A DNA stretch of 64,000 bases from Gammaproteobacteria bacterium (lineage in GTDB: Bacteria; Pseudomonadota; Gammaproteobacteria; Burkholderiales; Gallionellaceae): NCBI GenBank assembly GCA_018814405.1, contig JAHIZO010000010.1, positions 1 through 64,000 of the forward strand. The letters are read 5' to 3'. Below the pieces are notes generated by a model that searched no databases, was not told the origin of the DNA, and saw only the letters and a program-made list of their open reading frames with translations. The translations under genes and the position numbers were made by a program. This document shows positions 45,013-54,718 of this stretch, piece after piece (the stretch's first letter is position 1; every line of letters begins with the position of its first letter).

Positions 45013-45907
45013 ACTTCGTAGGGTGTTGAAAGGCCTTCTTCCGTTAAACGGACTGAAGCGTATCGCACTCTCATTGCGCGATTTCGACCGCACGCCTCCC
45101 ATCCTTGTCTTCCAGATGGGCAAGGTCGGCTCGACAGCCGTTTATCGCTCGCTACGTACAGCAGCGCAGGGTGCCCCCGTCTATCACGCGCATTTCCTTT
45201 CGTATCGCGGGCTGGATGAGGTTGAAGGTTTCTACCGGGCGAAAGGTGCCACCCGGCTGGTCGATGAGTTGCACTACTGGCGCGCAATCCGGCGCAAGCT
45301 TGATCGCAGCAAGCGGCGTGCTTGGGTGATATCGATGGTGCGGGATCCGGTCGCACGCGATATTTCCGACGTATTCCAGAATATGCCGATCCATCACGCA
45401 AGCCTATTGGTGCCGGGAGGAGAAGTCCAAATCCGTAAGACGCTCGACGCGCTCGCGGAGAATTTTTCCGCATTCGATGAATCGAGCGACTATGCCTGTA
45501 CATGGTTCGACCGCGAGATGAAGGAAGTGTTTGGCATCGATGTCTTTGCAACACCATTCGACCGCGCGCGTGGATATTCGATTCTGGAGAACGAACGAGC
45601 CAGGTTGTTACTGCTGCGTATGGAAGACATGGATGACATATTCTGCGATGCGATGCAGGCGTTCATGGGTTTATCAGTACAGCTGGGACGTTTCAACGAC
45701 GCCTCGGACAAGGGATACCATGCCGCATACAAGGCCGTCACCGGACAGGTGAGGTTGCCTCGCACCGTTGCGGAAAAGATCTACGCCTCGCGTTATGCGC
45801 GGCATTTCTACAGCGATACCATGATCGAAGCTTTCCTGAACAAATGGACAGGGATCCCTTCCGCATCAGTGGGACGGGGCGACACGCACGATATGGAGGT
45901 TGCATGA
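45005..45907 (+). CDS. Sulfotransferase-like capsule protein (NKWYS-type)
   Basis: 300 aa from ATG 45005 behind GAGAGGGAG, overlapping the cupin gene by 8 nt. The P-loop-like segment is LVFQMGKVGSTAVYRSL (34-50), resembling the PAPS 5'-phosphosulfate loop. ISMVRDPVARDISDVFQN (about 119-136) is the 3'-phosphate-binding type region. A late AFLNKWTGIP recalls the putative capsular polysaccharide synthesis family named after NKWYS. It is a second sulfotransferase candidate in the locus. Acceptor unknown; biochemical proof for the family is thin. Confidence 0.7.
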   Translation: MGELRRVLKGLLPLNGLKRIALSLRDFDRTPPILVFQMGKVGSTAVYRSLRTAAQGAPVYHAHFLSYRGLDEVEGFYRAKGATRLVDELHYWRAIRRKLDRSKRRAWVISMVRDPVARDISDVFQNMPIHHASLLVPGGEVQIRKTLDALAENFSAFDESSDYACTWFDREMKEVFGIDVFATPFDRARGYSILENERARLLLLRMEDMDDIFCDAMQAFMGLSVQLGRFNDASDKGYHAAYKAVTGQVRLPRTVAEKIYASRYARHFYSDTMIEAFLNKWTGIPSASVGRGDTHDMEVA

Positions 45908-47022
45908 TGGATTTCATCCCAGTCAACGAGCCACTGCTGGACGGCAACGAGGAGAAATACCTGACCGAATGCATACGCAGCGGTTGGATATCTTCGGAAG
46001 GTCCGTTCGTCAGGCAGTTCGAAGAACAATTCGCGGCACGCATGGGGCGCGAATACGGTGTGGCGGTTTGTAACGGCTCGGTCGCTCTGGATGCCGCGGT
46101 GGCCGCCCTGAATCTGGGGCAGGGGGATGAGGTCATTCTGCCCGCGTTCACCATCATCTCCTGCGCTGCCGCTGTGGTGCGCGCCGGTGCCACGCCCGTG
46201 CTGGTAGATTGCGATGCGGCGACCTGGAACATGGATGCTGCCCAGGTTGAGACGCGCATCACGTCTCGTACGCGTGCCATTATGGTGGTGCACATTTTCG
46301 GCCTGCCTGTAGATATGGCACCGCTATTGGCGCTTGCGGAGAAGCACGGGTTGAAGATCATCGAGGATGCTGCCCAGATGCACGGACAGACTTATTGCGG
46401 CAAGCCTTGCGGAAGTTTCGGCGATATCAGCACGTTCAGCTTCTATCCCAACAAACACATCACCACGGGCGAAGGCGGCATGATCCTGACGGACGACCCG
46501 GAGCTCGCCGCAAGATGCCGATCACTGCGCAATCTGTGCTTCAAGCCGGAACAGCGGTTCATACATGACGAACTGGGCTGGAACTTTCGCATGACCAATC
46601 TGCAGGCCGCGCTGGGTGTTGCGCAACTGGAGCGTCTGGATGACTTCGTTTTGCGCAAGCGGCGCATGGGCGAACGCTACACCGCGTTGCTTCATGGAAC
46701 GCCGGGGCTGCAGCTGCCGCTTGCCAAAACTGCATATGCGGACAATATCTATTGGGTGTTTGGCCTGGTGTTGGACGATAAGGCGGGCTTCGACGCAAGG
46801 GAGGCGATGGAAAGATTGGGGAAACTGGGCATTGGCAGCAGGCCGTTCTTCTGGCCCATGCACGAACAACCCGTATTCAGAAAGATGGGGCTGTTCGCGG
46901 ACGATCACCATCCCGTAGCCGAACGTATCGCGCGCCGCGGCTTCTATATTCCGAGCGGCATGGCGCTTACCACCGGGCAGCTGGAGCGTGTGGTTGCAGC
47001 CGTGAAGGATATCTTGCGATGA
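45904..47022 (+). CDS. per: GDP-perosamine synthase
   Basis: 372 aa. The start at 45904 overlaps the previous TGA; ATG 45907 is equally possible. It opens IPVNEPLLDGNEEKYLTECIRSGWISSEGPFVRQFE, close to the perosamine synthase consensus. The PLP Lys is Lys184 in FYPNKHITTGEGGM, and IIEDAAQMHGQTY supplies the PLP Asp. It transaminates GDP-4-keto-6-deoxymannose to GDP-perosamine. Together with Gmd copy 2 this gives a complete branch from GDP-mannose. The amine may later be acylated. Confidence 0.85.
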   Translation: MMDFIPVNEPLLDGNEEKYLTECIRSGWISSEGPFVRQFEEQFAARMGREYGVAVCNGSVALDAAVAALNLGQGDEVILPAFTIISCAAAVVRAGATPVLVDCDAATWNMDAAQVETRITSRTRAIMVVHIFGLPVDMAPLLALAEKHGLKIIEDAAQMHGQTYCGKPCGSFGDISTFSFYPNKHITTGEGGMILTDDPELAARCRSLRNLCFKPEQRFIHDELGWNFRMTNLQAALGVAQLERLDDFVLRKRRMGERYTALLHGTPGLQLPLAKTAYADNIYWVFGLVLDDKAGFDAREAMERLGKLGIGSRPFFWPMHEQPVFRKMGLFADDHHPVAERIARRGFYIPSGMALTTGQLERVVAAVKDILR

Positions 47023-47789
47023 GCCAGGTGTTCGACGCCTACGCCCGCTATTACGATCTTTTGTACCGGGAAAAGGACTACGCAGCAGAGGCGGAATATG
47101 TCGCATCTATCATCCGCCGGCATGTACCCCATGCAAAACGAGTCCTCGAACTTGGCTGCGGCACTGGAGTTCACGCGGAATTTTTAGCACGCATGGGCTA
47201 TAGCGTGCATGGTGTGGACTTGAGCCCCATCATGCTGGCACGCGCCGAGGCGCGTAAGGCTGAACTGCCAGCCGAGATCGGCGCGCGTCTGACGTTCGGC
47301 CTTGGCGATGTGCGAACCGTAAGAACGGGAGAGCGATATGACGCGGTGGTTTCCTTATTTCATGTCATGAGCTACCAGACAAGTGATGCCGACCTAGCTG
47401 CGTCAATGGAAACAGCCGCCCTGCATCTGTCTGAGGGGGGTGCCTTCCTGTTCGATTTTTGGTACGGCCCCGCCGTACTTGCACAGCAGCCGGAACTGCG
47501 CATCCGGCGATTGGAAGATGATCAGGTCAGCGTGACGCGCATCGCAGAGCCGGTGATGCACGAGCGAGAACATGTGGTTGATGTAAATTACGATGTATTC
47601 ATCGAGAACAAGATGGAGAAGACGATAGCGGAAGTGCGCGAGAACCATCGCATGCGCTATCTCTTCATTCCGGAAACGCAGCGCATGTTGCAGGCGGTCG
47701 GTCTTGAAATGCTTGGGCAGTGCCGATGGATGGGCGTCGAGGCGCCGGATGAGAGTACATGGGCGGCGCTTGTGGTTGCCGGAAGATGA
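47019..47789 (+). CDS. Class I SAM-dependent methyltransferase
   Basis: 256 aa. It opens FDAYARYYDLLYREKDYAAEAEYV, then motif I RVLELGCGTGVHAEFLA (41-57), VHGVDLSPIMLARA, and FHVMSYQTSD. This is the WbdD/TylM-like small sugar methyltransferase pattern. It overlaps the perosamine synthase by 4 nt and the next GT by 4 nt, so it may methylate perosamine or a chain-terminal sugar. In Wzt_C-type systems chain caps are often methyl groups. Confidence 0.78.
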   Translation: MSQVFDAYARYYDLLYREKDYAAEAEYVASIIRRHVPHAKRVLELGCGTGVHAEFLARMGYSVHGVDLSPIMLARAEARKAELPAEIGARLTFGLGDVRTVRTGERYDAVVSLFHVMSYQTSDADLAASMETAALHLSEGGAFLFDFWYGPAVLAQQPELRIRRLEDDQVSVTRIAEPVMHEREHVVDVNYDVFIENKMEKTIAEVRENHRMRYLFIPETQRMLQAVGLEMLGQCRWMGVEAPDESTWAALVVAGR

Positions 47790-48892
47790 GCCGCACAGCA
47801 CTGCATGTTCTGGTAGGGAATCGCAAACTGGATACCTATCCCAGTGTGTATAACGCCATGCACATTCTGGCCGAGCGTGGCTGGAAGAACCAGATTATCA
47901 CCAGTTGCGGTATCGAAGGTTTTGAACACCTTGTGCAGCGTCATTACTGTTTTTCCGGTGGGTACATGAAACGTGCGAGGCAGCTCTCGTGCATCGCGGA
48001 CTCATTCGGTCTGGCGATCCTCTATGAGCCCCGCGATGTCGAGATATTGCAACTTTCCAGATGGCTGGGGGGGAGGTTGCACGCTGAATGTCTGGTACAT
48101 CATTCTCTCGAGATACCAACCGATCAAGTATCGATACCGCTATGGAAGCGACTTGCACATCGGGTTCTTTATCGCGGATACCGGCTTGTAGACCGGCTGA
48201 TCATTCAGGATGTTGACCGATACCGGCTGTTGGTGAAACATGTTCCGGCCATGGCGGACTTGCCGAGAAAATATGTGCCGAACGCCTATCTGGCCGACAT
48301 GGAGCCAATGGCCGCATCGCTCCCGTGGTTCGATGTCCTGCGCAAGCGCAGTCAATGCATTGTGACTTATACCGGCGCACTGGAACGATGGGCATTGTCG
48401 CCGGAGCTTTTCATGGCGATCCGTGAACTGAAGGACGTTGGCTTTGTGTTCAGCGGATGGTCGGAGGATGGTTTTGCTGAGGAGGCGATGGCACTTTGTC
48501 GTGGAGCAAGTCACATCCATTTCGATCTTGGTCACAAAGGGCGTGCAGAATTTAACTACATGGTCAGCCATTCGGATATCGGTCTGGTTTTCTACGACTC
48601 AGCCGATCCCAATATCGCCGAGATGGGCCTGTCATCCGGCAAACTCCACAAATTCTTGTCCTATGGCAAGCCGGTACTGTCCAATGAGGTTCCCACATTG
48701 AAGCAGTTCCTGGAAGGGAACGGCTTTGGCCTTGCAGTTGAGCCGAAACTCATTCCGGCAGCCATCCGCAAACTCGTGCAGGAGCATGATAGATTCAGTA
48801 CGAACGTGGCGACCGGCTACCCGGCGCTCGTCAACTTCCGCACTTCCTATGGGGAATTCATTGAATCATTGGATTCAGGGTTAGGCAAATGA
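47786..48892 (+). CDS. Glycosyltransferase, GT-B type
   Basis: 368 aa from ATG 47786 (ATGA overlap). It opens ALHVLVGNRKLDTYPSVYNAMHILAERGWKNQIIT. The C-terminal half has CIVTYTGALERWALSPELFMAI and FVFSGWSEDGF, then EMGLSSGKLHKFLSYGKPVLSNEVPTLKQF, a GT4-like donor site. Followed after 42 nt by a GT2 gene. Specificity unknown. Confidence 0.7.
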   Translation: MSRTALHVLVGNRKLDTYPSVYNAMHILAERGWKNQIITSCGIEGFEHLVQRHYCFSGGYMKRARQLSCIADSFGLAILYEPRDVEILQLSRWLGGRLHAECLVHHSLEIPTDQVSIPLWKRLAHRVLYRGYRLVDRLIIQDVDRYRLLVKHVPAMADLPRKYVPNAYLADMEPMAASLPWFDVLRKRSQCIVTYTGALERWALSPELFMAIRELKDVGFVFSGWSEDGFAEEAMALCRGASHIHFDLGHKGRAEFNYMVSHSDIGLVFYDSADPNIAEMGLSSGKLHKFLSYGKPVLSNEVPTLKQFLEGNGFGLAVEPKLIPAAIRKLVQEHDRFSTNVATGYPALVNFRTSYGEFIESLDSGLGK

Positions 48893-48934
48893 ACACGACA
48901 GCCCTGTCTCAGTCTGGATAAACCCGCGTATCAG

Positions 48935-49771
48935 ATGCCGAATAAACCACAAATCACCGTGATCGTTGCTGTGCTTAACGGAGCTAAGACTCTGCCGCGC
49001 CTGCTCGGAAGTATAGCTTCGCAGACGTCCCGGAACTTTGAGCTGGTTGTGATTGACGGCGGCTCGACTGATGGTACGGGCGAAATCATGGAGGCTTATT
49101 CCTCGGAGATCGCATACCGTGTTTCAGAACCCGATGAAGGAATCTATGACGCATTCAACAAGGGTTTGCTGCAAGCCCGTGGCGAATGGATCTGTTTTCT
49201 GGGTGCTGACGATTATCTCTGGAGCAGAGACGCGCTAGACAAGGTGTCACCCTACCTGTCTGCACAGGAGCATGGATTGGTTTACGGGCAGGTAGCACTC
49301 GTTTCGCAGCAAGGAGAGGTACTGCTGCATGCTGGAGAGCCTTGGGATAGCGCGAAACAAAAGATGCCGACCGCCATGTCAGTCCCCCACACAGGCATGT
49401 TTCAGCATCGGTCCTGGTTCGAACGATACGGCTTTTTCGATTCCGCCTATCGCATTGCAGGTGATTACGAATTGCTGCTACGTGGATGGAAGGAAGAACC
49501 CGTCACACACGTTCCCGGACTGACCGTTGCCGGAATGACGCATGGAGGTGTCAGCAGTCGGCCGCTGCACGCTCTTCAGCATCTTAAGGAAGAACGTTGC
49601 GCTCAGCGAAAATGGATCGGCGGGCCACCGGGATTGCGATTTCTTGCAGCCGGATTGCGCGTGTATATCAGGCTGCTGTTGCAAGCATTGTTGGGGGAAC
49701 GATTGACTTATCGTCTGCTCGATCTTGGCCGACGGTTATCCGGCAAACCGGCATACTGGACTCGGATATGA
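48935..49771 (+). CDS. GT2-family glycosyltransferase
   Basis: 278 aa. The GT-A opening is ITVIVAVLNGAKTLPRLLGSIASQTSRNFELVVIDGGSTDGTGEIM, with NKGLLQARGEWICFLGADDYLWSRD as the DxD-bearing region. The C-terminal helices end near YIRLLLQALLGERLTYRLLDLG, probably membrane-proximal. Overlaps the next GT2 by ATGA. Confidence 0.85.
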   Translation: MPNKPQITVIVAVLNGAKTLPRLLGSIASQTSRNFELVVIDGGSTDGTGEIMEAYSSEIAYRVSEPDEGIYDAFNKGLLQARGEWICFLGADDYLWSRDALDKVSPYLSAQEHGLVYGQVALVSQQGEVLLHAGEPWDSAKQKMPTAMSVPHTGMFQHRSWFERYGFFDSAYRIAGDYELLLRGWKEEPVTHVPGLTVAGMTHGGVSSRPLHALQHLKEERCAQRKWIGGPPGLRFLAAGLRVYIRLLLQALLGERLTYRLLDLGRRLSGKPAYWTRI

Positions 49772-50610
49772 GCCTAGATACAAGACACATGGCTCAAGTG
49801 AGCGTCATTATCCCCTGCTATTGTTGCGCGGATACGATTGCCTATGCAGTCGAATCTGTTCTTGCGCAAACTTTGCTGCCTTCGCAACTGGTACTGGTGG
49901 ACGATTGCAGTCCGGATCATGGGGCCACACAGACTGTTCTGCATAAACTGAAAAGCAGATACAGCGACAGGCTGGAGATTGCCCTCGTCACTAATTCCGT
50001 CAACCTCGGCGCTGCCAGTGCTCGCAATGCTGGTTGGGACATGGCAACGCAGCCATATGTGGCCTTCCTAGATGCGGACGACGCGTGGCATCCGGAGAAG
50101 ATTCGCATTCAGTACCGCTGGATGGAGGATCATCCTGAATACGGCTTATCCGGACACCAATACTCGGTTCATATGGATCGGGGGTCACAATGGCCACAAT
50201 TAAGCGAAGAGATCAATGTCAGAACCTTGACCCGGTTCAGGGCCTTGCTGTCAAATCCGTTCGCCACGCCAACGGTGATGCTGAAGAGGGAAGTGCCATT
50301 CCGGTTTGAAAAAGGTAAAAGATATACAGAAGACTATTTGCTTTGGTTGCTGCTCATATTATCCGGCACGCGCTCGGTAAGATTGAATGTAGCGTTGGCA
50401 GCAACTTTTAAGGCTAGCTTTGGTGCCAATGGCCTGAGCTCGGATTTGTGGAAGATGGAATGGGGCGAACTGGAAGCATACTGGAAGACATACAGATGCA
50501 AGCTGATAGGTCTTTCGACTATCTTGTTGCTGATACCATTTTCATTGGCGAAATATATTCGCAGGGAGATCGTTGTAGTCATTCGGCGCGTTACTCGCAG
50601 AGGGGACTGA
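49768..50610 (+). CDS. GT2-family glycosyltransferase
   Basis: 280 aa from ATG 49768; an in-frame upstream ATG at 49597 would run 171 nt into the previous gene and gives a non-homologous N-terminus. The GT-A domain starts at VSVIIPCYCCADTIAYAVESVLAQTLLPSQLVLVDDCSPD, with the acidic motif VAFLDADDAWHPEK. A hydrophobic C-terminal segment LIGLSTILLLIPFSLAKYIRREIVVVIRR suggests membrane attachment. Confidence 0.85.
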   Translation: MSLDTRHMAQVSVIIPCYCCADTIAYAVESVLAQTLLPSQLVLVDDCSPDHGATQTVLHKLKSRYSDRLEIALVTNSVNLGAASARNAGWDMATQPYVAFLDADDAWHPEKIRIQYRWMEDHPEYGLSGHQYSVHMDRGSQWPQLSEEINVRTLTRFRALLSNPFATPTVMLKREVPFRFEKGKRYTEDYLLWLLLILSGTRSVRLNVALAATFKASFGANGLSSDLWKMEWGELEAYWKTYRCKLIGLSTILLLIPFSLAKYIRREIVVVIRRVTRRGD

Positions 50611-50660
50611 AGTTTCTCTTTGGATGGAAGGTGAAGTTGATCGAATAAGGAACCGAATAC

Positions 50661-51608
50661 TTGGCAAGGTTAATTGCAATTACTGGCGGGACAGGATTCA
50701 TCGGTCGACATCTGGCCGCGCGACATGTTGCGCAGGGTGACAAAGTGCGCTTCTTAACCAGAAAGAAATCAGTTGCTGGTATTTCGGGCGCTGAGGCGTA
50801 CGTAGGTGATCTTGCTGAGTCAGAGATATTGCGCCGCTTTGTCCATGGCGTAGATGTGCTATACCACTGCGCGGCCGAATTGCATGAAGCAGCCAATATG
50901 GAGAGAACCAACGTGTTGGGTACGGCAAACCTGCTTGATGCAGCTGTAGGCGAGGTAGGGCGCTGGGTGCAGCTGAGCAGTACCGGGCTGTATGGCGCTG
51001 TGCGCAACGGCACTGTGCGCGAGGAAGCCGAGATGTTGCCGAACAACCCGTATGAACGCAGCAAGGCGGCGGCGGACGCGCTGGTACTCGCGGCGGCGGA
51101 GCGACGAGGATTATCTTGTGTGCTGCTACGGCCCTCCAATGTCTATGGCGCGGACATGCCCAACCAGTCGTTGTTCCAGCTCATCCGCATGATCGACAAA
51201 GGATTGTTCTTTTTTATTGGGCCGCCCGGTGCGATGGCGAACTACATCCATGTGGAGAATGTCGTGGATGCTTTGTTGCATTGTGCAGAGACTGCGCTGT
51301 CTGCCAATGGGCGCAGTTACATCGTCTCCGATCATTGCACTCTGGAAGAGCTGGTGTGCAGCATCGCGGCCCATCTGGATAAGGAGGCGCCGCGTCTGCG
51401 CCTGCCGGAATTGCCGGTACGCGCACTGGCTCAGGCCTGCAGCTGGATATCAGGCTTTCCGCTGAAGACGTCCAGAGTCGACGCGCTGACCAATCGTGTG
51501 GTGTACTGCAGTGAGCGCATCGAAGCGGAAATGGGCCATCACAATCTTGTATCAATGGACACGGGCATGGGCGAACTCGTCAGGTGCTGGCAGCATGGTG
51601 CAAACTGA
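50661..51608 (+). CDS. NAD-dependent epimerase/dehydratase (extended SDR)
   Basis: 315 aa with TTG start. Nucleotide motif IAITGGTGFIGRHLAARHV (5-23). Catalytic Ser in QLSSTGLYG and Tyr131/Lys135 in NPYERSKAAADA. LRPSNVYGADMPN is the usual substrate-loop position. It is of the UDP-glucose-4-epimerase-like group; the exact substrate is open. Its 3' end overlaps the next glycosyltransferase start. Confidence 0.75.
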   Translation: MARLIAITGGTGFIGRHLAARHVAQGDKVRFLTRKKSVAGISGAEAYVGDLAESEILRRFVHGVDVLYHCAAELHEAANMERTNVLGTANLLDAAVGEVGRWVQLSSTGLYGAVRNGTVREEAEMLPNNPYERSKAAADALVLAAAERRGLSCVLLRPSNVYGADMPNQSLFQLIRMIDKGLFFFIGPPGAMANYIHVENVVDALLHCAETALSANGRSYIVSDHCTLEELVCSIAAHLDKEAPRLRLPELPVRALAQACSWISGFPLKTSRVDALTNRVVYCSERIEAEMGHHNLVSMDTGMGELVRCWQHGAN

Positions 51609-52794
51609 AAAAGCTCGGCTCAAGATCGTTCGTATCGTCACGGCCTCCTACGTTGTGCCCTGGCATATGGCCAATACCCTTCAACGTTTGCCGCAGGATT
51701 TCGAGGTGACAGTAGTTGGGCAGGGCGTCTCCGTCTATCGCGACACGTATCCCGGCATCCGCTGGATCGACCTTGATCTGGATCGCAAGGTGAGTCTGTT
51801 CTCAGACTTGCGGGCGCTGCTCGTGCTATGCCGCATATTCATCGCCATCAAACCGGATATTGTGCACTCGATCATGCCCAAGGCCGGTCTGCTGACCGCC
51901 GTCGCCGGATTCCTGTGTCGCGTCCCGGTACGCTTGCACACGTTTACCGGTCAAGTGTGGGCAACAAGGGGCGGTCTGGCATGGGGCTTCTATTACACCC
52001 TTGATCGGCTGATCAATACACTGAACTCCGTCTGCCTGACAGACAGCCCGTCACAGTCCGCTTTTCTGCTTGAGCATGGCATCGCGCATGAGGGAAAGGC
52101 GCTACCGGTGTTGTCGAAGGGGTCTCTGTCCGGTGTTGACCTCAGGCGTTTCGATAGGGCGGTTTTGTCGGCAGGTGCAGCTGATCTGCGTCGTCAGTTG
52201 GGCTTGCATGAGGCTGACTTTGTGTTTGCCTTCATCGCAAGGAAGACGCGGGATAAAGGTGCCATCGATATACTCAGAGCTTTTGCGAAGGTCGCCGCTG
52301 TCACTCCGAGTGTTCGCCTGCTGTACGTTGGTCCCGACGAGTCGGAAGGCGAGGTAAGGAAGATGCTCGATGCAGACAGGATACTTTCAGAGGCAGTGCT
52401 GGAGATCGGTCAGGTGGGGAATCCAGAACTGTATCTGGCGATCAGCGATGTGCTATGTCTGCCCAGTCATCGTGAAGGTTTTGGTAGCATCGTGATCGAT
52501 GCCGCAGCGCTGGGCATTCCTGCCATCGGCACGCGCATCCCAGGTCTGGTCGATGCTATTGCGGATAATTTCAGTGGTGTGTTGTTCCCGCAGGGTGATA
52601 TTGAAGCACTGGCGACCATCATGCGAGAGGCTCTGGAAAATCCGGAGAAATACAGACGGATGGGTGCGAATGCAAAGAGCAGGGTGGTGCAGATGTTCAG
52701 TGCGCAAGTCCTGTACGACGCGCTAAGAACCTTGTATTGCGATTTGGTCCACATGCGTGAGGTGAAGCGGTGCGATCCGAGCAGGGTGCAATGA
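51595..52794 (+). CDS. GT4-family glycosyltransferase
   Basis: 399 aa from ATG 51595. Acceptor domain: IKPDIVHSIMPKAGLLTAVAGFLCRVPVRLHTFTGQVWATRGG, the WbpH/WcfN-like opening for polyprenol-linked sugars. Donor domain: FVFAFIARKTRDKGAIDILRAFAKV and LCLPSHREGFGSIVIDAAALGIPAIGTRIPGLVDAIADNFSGVLF, with the canonical ExFG-type motif as EGFG. It overlaps the following SDR by 4 nt and may add the second sugar onto the WbpL-type lipid product. Confidence 0.88.
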   Translation: MVQTEKARLKIVRIVTASYVVPWHMANTLQRLPQDFEVTVVGQGVSVYRDTYPGIRWIDLDLDRKVSLFSDLRALLVLCRIFIAIKPDIVHSIMPKAGLLTAVAGFLCRVPVRLHTFTGQVWATRGGLAWGFYYTLDRLINTLNSVCLTDSPSQSAFLLEHGIAHEGKALPVLSKGSLSGVDLRRFDRAVLSAGAADLRRQLGLHEADFVFAFIARKTRDKGAIDILRAFAKVAAVTPSVRLLYVGPDESEGEVRKMLDADRILSEAVLEIGQVGNPELYLAISDVLCLPSHREGFGSIVIDAAALGIPAIGTRIPGLVDAIADNFSGVLFPQGDIEALATIMREALENPEKYRRMGANAKSRVVQMFSAQVLYDALRTLYCDLVHMREVKRCDPSRVQ

Positions 52795-53744
52795 GAATAC
52801 TTGTCACTGGCGCGAATGGTTTTGTGGGCAGCGCGCTTGTCGCACAGATGTGCGCGCGCGAACTTGCAGTCAGATGCGCAGTGCGTGTGGCAGGACAGAT
52901 AGATGATTGCGCTGACTCGGTGGCGGTAGGCGGCATCGATGCCCAGACGAACTGGCGTGTAGCTTTGCACGATATTGATGTCGTCATCCACCTAGCCGCG
53001 CGCGTGCATGTCATGCATGAATCGGCAGTCGATCCGCTGGCCGAATTCCAAATCGTGAACGGGCAGGGTACGGAGAACCTAGCACGCCAGGCGGCAGAGA
53101 TGGGCGTGAAGCGGCTGGTGTATGCCAGTTCTATCAAGGTGAACGGCGAGGAGACGGTGAACGGTCACGTCTATCGCGAAACAGAACTGCCTGTGCCGCA
53201 GGATGCCTACGGTATTTCGAAGTGGGAGGCGGAGCAGGCATTACACCGTGTTTCTGCTGAGACCGGACTTGAGGTCGTCATCGTGCGCCCGCCGCTGGTG
53301 TATGGGCCGGGCGTGAAGGGCAACTTCGCGCAGATGCTTAAGGTGTTGGCGCACGGTATCCCGCTGCCGCTAGCATCGGTGGACAATCGGAGAAGCCTCA
53401 TCTATAGCGGTAATCTGGTCGATGCACTGATTGCCTGCGCCACGCATCCGGTGGCTGCAGGCAGGACTTATCTGGTCAGCGACGGCGAGGATATCAGCAC
53501 GCCGGAGTTGCTGCGCAGTCTGGGAAAGGCGCTGCGACGACCGGCTCGACTACTGCCCTTTTCGCCTGCCCTGCTGCGCTCGCTGGGAAGGCTCGCCGGT
53601 AGGGCGGGACAGGTCGAGCGTCTGCTGGGCTCGTTGCAAATCGATAGTGGTAAAATCCGCCGCGAACTCGACTGGAAGCCGCCGTTCACATTGCAGCAGG
53701 GCTTACAGGAAACCGCCGCGTGGTATCAAAGCAAGGATCTATGA
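52791..53744 (+). CDS. NAD-dependent sugar epimerase/reductase (WbpV-like SDR)
   Basis: 317 aa from ATG 52791. Motifs: RILVTGANGFVGSALV (2-17), YASSIKVNGEETVNG and Tyr140/Lys144 in DAYGISKWEAEQAL. RPPLVYGPGVKGNFAQMLKVLAHGIPLPLASVDNRRSLIYSGNL is typical of the group that acts on UDP-4-keto-QuiNAc. Located directly before the WbpL- and WbpM-like genes, it most likely completes UDP-QuiNAc or UDP-FucNAc synthesis from the WbpM product. It overlaps the next gene by 4 nt. Confidence 0.82.
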   Translation: MRILVTGANGFVGSALVAQMCARELAVRCAVRVAGQIDDCADSVAVGGIDAQTNWRVALHDIDVVIHLAARVHVMHESAVDPLAEFQIVNGQGTENLARQAAEMGVKRLVYASSIKVNGEETVNGHVYRETELPVPQDAYGISKWEAEQALHRVSAETGLEVVIVRPPLVYGPGVKGNFAQMLKVLAHGIPLPLASVDNRRSLIYSGNLVDALIACATHPVAAGRTYLVSDGEDISTPELLRSLGKALRRPARLLPFSPALLRSLGRLAGRAGQVERLLGSLQIDSGKIRRELDWKPPFTLQQGLQETAAWYQSKDL

Positions 53745-54718
53745 ACCAATATTCCCCGATAGTCGCCGTATTGGTCACCTTGTCAGTCATCGTGTTCATA
53801 TTGCACAGCCGATTCGGCGGCTGGTTGCAGGATGTTCCCAATGCTAGGTCATTACATGCGGTACTTGTTCCGCGCAGTGGCGGTATCGCTATCTGGGCGG
53901 GTATCCTGTCCGGCTGGGCACTGGTGTCCCACGCGGTGGCATGGTGGCTGCTGTCACCCCTGATTATCCTGTTCTGTGTGTCATTACTGGACGATGTGCG
54001 CGGCTTGCCTGTCCGCCCGCGGTTGTTGTCACAGTTCATTGCGGCCTCGCTCATGCTCGCCGGTTCCGGCTTCCTTGCCCAGCAGGGGCTGATGAGTGCG
54101 CTCGTCATGTTGCTGTTTACAGTGTGGTTGACCAATCTCTACAACTTCATGGATGGCGCGGACGGACTGGCCGGCGGCATGACATTGTTTGGTTTCTCTT
54201 GTTACGGGGCTGCTGCGCTGCTCGCGCAGAACGATGCGATGGCGATGCTGAGCCTGAGTGTCGGCGCAGCCGCGCTCGGTTTCCTGTGTTTCAACTTCCC
54301 GCCTGCAAAAATGTTCATGGGCGATGTCGGCTCCATTCCGCTCGGTTTCCTCGTCGCGGCACTGGGGTTGTGGGGCTGGCAGCAGGACTGCTGGCCGGTA
54401 TGGTTCCCGTTGCTGGTGTTCTCGCCCTTTCTGGTCGATGCCAGCGTCACGCTGGCAAGGCGTACTTGGCGCGGTGCAAGGATCACAGAGGCGCACCGTG
54501 AACATTATTACCAGCGCGCCATCCGTATGGGCCGGACACATCGCGAGGTCGCACTGGTGGAATATATGCTGATGCTGGGCTGCGGCGGCACGGCACTATT
54601 GGCACTGCATGGTGGATATGTCTGGCAGGTGATGGCGGTGTGGGTCTGTATCTATACATCGCTGATGCTGCCGCTGGATGCCGCCTGGAAACGGCATGAA
54701 CGGGAACAGCATGCATAG
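53741..54718 (+). CDS. Polyprenyl-phosphate N-acetylhexosamine-1-P transferase (WecA/WbpL type)
   Basis: 325 aa integral membrane enzyme from ATG 53741. About ten hydrophobic segments are present. Signature motifs are SLLDDVRGLPVRPRLLSQ, LYNFMDGADGLAGGM, FNFPPAKMFMGDVGSIPLGFL and the late HREHYYQRAIRMGRTH. It initiates a glycan by transferring sugar-1-phosphate to undecaprenyl phosphate. With the flanking SDR and WbpM-like genes, UDP-QuiNAc or UDP-FucNAc is the likely substrate. Its presence implies a polyprenol-linked chain beside the Kdo-linked capsule. Confidence 0.92.
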   Translation: MNQYSPIVAVLVTLSVIVFILHSRFGGWLQDVPNARSLHAVLVPRSGGIAIWAGILSGWALVSHAVAWWLLSPLIILFCVSLLDDVRGLPVRPRLLSQFIAASLMLAGSGFLAQQGLMSALVMLLFTVWLTNLYNFMDGADGLAGGMTLFGFSCYGAAALLAQNDAMAMLSLSVGAAALGFLCFNFPPAKMFMGDVGSIPLGFLVAALGLWGWQQDCWPVWFPLLVFSPFLVDASVTLARRTWRGARITEAHREHYYQRAIRMGRTHREVALVEYMLMLGCGGTALLALHGGYVWQVMAVWVCIYTSLMLPLDAAWKRHEREQHA

